A stretch of DNA of 55,872 nt from an uncultured Eubacteriales bacterium (GTDB lineage: Bacteria > Bacillota > Clostridia > Oscillospirales > Butyricicoccaceae). The stretch lies in NCBI GenBank assembly GCA_910586105.1, contig CAJUGU010000007.1:1-55872 (forward strand). The letters are read 5' to 3'. A program made the position numbers and the translations under genes. Shown here piece by piece: positions 54,445 to 55,872 of the stretch. The notes below the pieces were generated by a model. It was given only the letters and a program-made list of their open reading frames with translations, was not told the origin of the DNA and ran no database searches. Every line of letters begins with the position of its first letter. Positions within the stretch are counted from its first letter, which is position 1.

Positions 54445-55666
54445 CGCGATGCTCCCCACCGAGGAGCAAAAAGAGCGGATGCTCTGTGAGATCCTGATTG
54501 CCCGCGCCGGCGCGCCTGCACGAAAGCGCCGCCGGAATAATCCGGTTCGGGTCGCCGCGCTGCTCGCCGCCGCGCTGGCGCTGACCGCCGTCACAGCCTC
54601 TGCTGCGGAAGCGCTCGGCGTCAGCCAGATGATCCGCGATTACTTCCAGCAAAAGGAGGAGGTCAACGTCATGGATACGCTGAACCTTGCCGCAAGCGGA
54701 CTGAGCGTCTCGACCGACGATGGCTGGACAATCACAATCACCGACCTGTTCGGCGACGAAAACCGGTTCCTTGCAGGCGTGACGGTCGAAGCCCCGGAGG
54801 GGACGGTACTTGACCGCCCGGACTATCAGCTGGTCATGTCGACCAAAGGCACGCCGCACACCCTGAGCCCGGAAATGCTGGACGATCCGGATATGACGGC
54901 TGACGGTCAGATGCTCCTTGATGGGTACTTGCAGGGGAACCGCTGGTGTGCGGATCAAATCGTGGACGAGGACCCCGCCGACAACCGCGTTTCCTTTGTT
55001 TTCGATGAACCGCTGATCTTTTATACAGACGGCGTAAATGTCAGCTTTACCTTTGACCATCTGCGCTGGAACGAGCCGCGCCCCACTCCCGAAACCAGGG
55101 CGCGCGACACGATCCATGTAGTGAAGGAATTCGGCGTTTCGATCCCGAACGTATCGACCCACTTTTCAACCAACGGCTACCATTTGACGCCCAACGTTAC
55201 GGTAGACGCCTTTGAAGGTTCCGCGACCCTGAGCCGGTTCACGCTGACGCCGCTTTCCATCTCCTATGAGTTGACCGGCGACACGGTGAAGGCGCAATTG
55301 TTCGATGTTTTCGATTTCTTCGGCTCAGATGCCTATGCGCAGATGTCGGACGAAGAAGCGGAAGCCTATTTGAACCGCTTCCAGCCGACCCGCAAGGAAC
55401 GCTTTGTGAAAGAAAACTATCCCGCGCCGGTCTGGGGCTGGCAAAACGTCTGGTATAAAGATATTCCCGTCGTCGTCCACTTCAAAGACGGCACTTCACA
55501 GGAGATCGTCTTTGAAAGCTCCGGTTCTGCCGAAGTTCTCGCGGAAAGAGACCCGAAAACGCACAGCATTTCCGTTTCTCGCACCTTTGAGAACGTTTTT
55601 GACCTGAACCAAATCGATTATCTCACTGTCTGCGGTGTGCGGGTTGAGCTTCCCGCCGCTTCCTGA
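54419..55666 (+). CDS. Anti-sigma-type DUF4179 membrane protein (host)
   Basis: A 415-residue protein. The cytoplasmic N-terminus (about 1-44) is helical and basic before one transmembrane segment (VRVAALLAAALALTAVTASA, about 43-62); the extracytoplasmic part is beta-rich with WTITITDLFGDENRFLAGVT and NGYHLTPNVTVDAFEGSATL. DUF4179 partners of ECF sigma factors act as anti-sigma regulators. GGAGG precedes the ATG, inside the sigma gene end. Confidence 0.87.
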   Translation: MKQLQEAFDAMLPTEEQKERMLCEILIARAGAPARKRRRNNPVRVAALLAAALALTAVTASAAEALGVSQMIRDYFQQKEEVNVMDTLNLAASGLSVSTDDGWTITITDLFGDENRFLAGVTVEAPEGTVLDRPDYQLVMSTKGTPHTLSPEMLDDPDMTADGQMLLDGYLQGNRWCADQIVDEDPADNRVSFVFDEPLIFYTDGVNVSFTFDHLRWNEPRPTPETRARDTIHVVKEFGVSIPNVSTHFSTNGYHLTPNVTVDAFEGSATLSRFTLTPLSISYELTGDTVKAQLFDVFDFFGSDAYAQMSDEEAEAYLNRFQPTRKERFVKENYPAPVWGWQNVWYKDIPVVVHFKDGTSQEIVFESSGSAEVLAERDPKTHSISVSRTFENVFDLNQIDYLTVCGVRVELPAAS

Positions 55667-55680
55667 CAAGGACGCAAAAA

Positions 55681-55710
55681 AGCATCCGGCCCAGCAGCCG
55701 GATGCTTTTT
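55681..55710. terminator. Terminator of the sigma/anti-sigma operon
   Basis: AGCATCCGGC-CCAGCA-GCCGGATGCT, ten perfect pairs, with a T-run on one side and an A-run on the other, so it can work from both strands. Confidence 0.9.
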
Positions 55711-55739
55711 TGCGATACGCCCGTTCTTAAGCAAATCAC

Positions 55740-55793
55740 CGTATTCAACCGCCCCGTCCGCCGTCGCTCTGGCGGGCGGGGCGGCTGAATACG
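55740..55793. repeat. Large imperfect intergenic palindrome (host)
   Basis: A 54-base near-palindrome: outer arms CGTATTCA/TGAATACG, then CCGCCCCG/CGGGGCGG and CCGCC/GGCGG around an eight-base loop, with single mismatches between arms. The outer motif GAATACGC recurs at 55800. It may be a dispersed bacterial hairpin element. The rest to 55872 has no gene; a second, AT-rich inverted repeat lies at about 55845-55865. Confidence 0.65.
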
Positions 55794-55872
55794 CGATCGA
55801 ATACGCCCCCCTTCCCCGCCGCAGCGGCACTGAAGTTTTTACTCGATTTTTTTACAAAAAAATCGCGGGTGC

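Noticed and set aside
1..55872. tRNA or rRNA genes
   Set aside because: No cloverleaf with a GTTCGAATC-type arm or rRNA-like stretch was recognised, including near the integrase. A scan with a dedicated tool was not possible.

Overview
The window is almost entirely one temperate phage genome integrated in a Gram-positive, gut-type Clostridia chromosome. The host assignment is inferred from strong AGGAGG ribosome sites, GC-rich codon use and the families of the two flanking host genes. Roughly 1-53900 is prophage. The host sequence visible is an ECF sigma factor and its anti-sigma partner (53941-55666). The left prophage end lies at or beyond position 1.

Layout, read in transcription order on the minus strand from about 47200 down to 1: early and replication genes (DUF932, zinc-ribbon proteins, DUF1351, RecT, metallo-hydrolase, NinB-like, replication proteins, RecU), a DNA-modification island (FtsK-gamma-domain protein, N6-methylase-like, large ParB, ASCH, cytosine-type methyltransferase, HD hydrolase, three PAPS-reductase-like PP-loop proteins, two further ParB-like proteins, a membrane protein), a lambda-type head module (Nu1/GpA terminase, gpW, portal, protease with nested scaffold, decoration and capsid), a P2-type contractile tail and baseplate (sheath, tube, frameshifted chaperone, tape measure, gpX, D, V, U, gp25, J, I), a complete diversity-generating retroelement (DGR), and a lysis cassette.

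The DGR has the BPP-1 order: target gene, avd, template repeat, reverse transcriptase. Template (3438-3557) and variable repeat (4090-4209) differ at 14 positions over the 114-base core, 13 of them at template adenines. They change nine codons in the C-type-lectin-like tail protein, and a 10-bp hairpin follows the gene.

The lysogeny region (47200-52300) has both strands coding in short alternating genes, with repeated bidirectional terminators, duplicated promoter and regulator modules, one decayed regulator copy, a clear divergent repressor/Cro switch with three operator boxes, and a large serine integrase. Just before the integrase lies an AT-rich DUF3644-like protein with an R-x4-H HEPN motif. 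It is paired convergently with a short, strongly promoted, structured RNA that ends in a U-tract. This protein-RNA pair resembles RNA-guarded HEPN abortive-infection systems and is the best candidate here for an undescribed system. The three PAPS-reductase/ParB genes are the next best.
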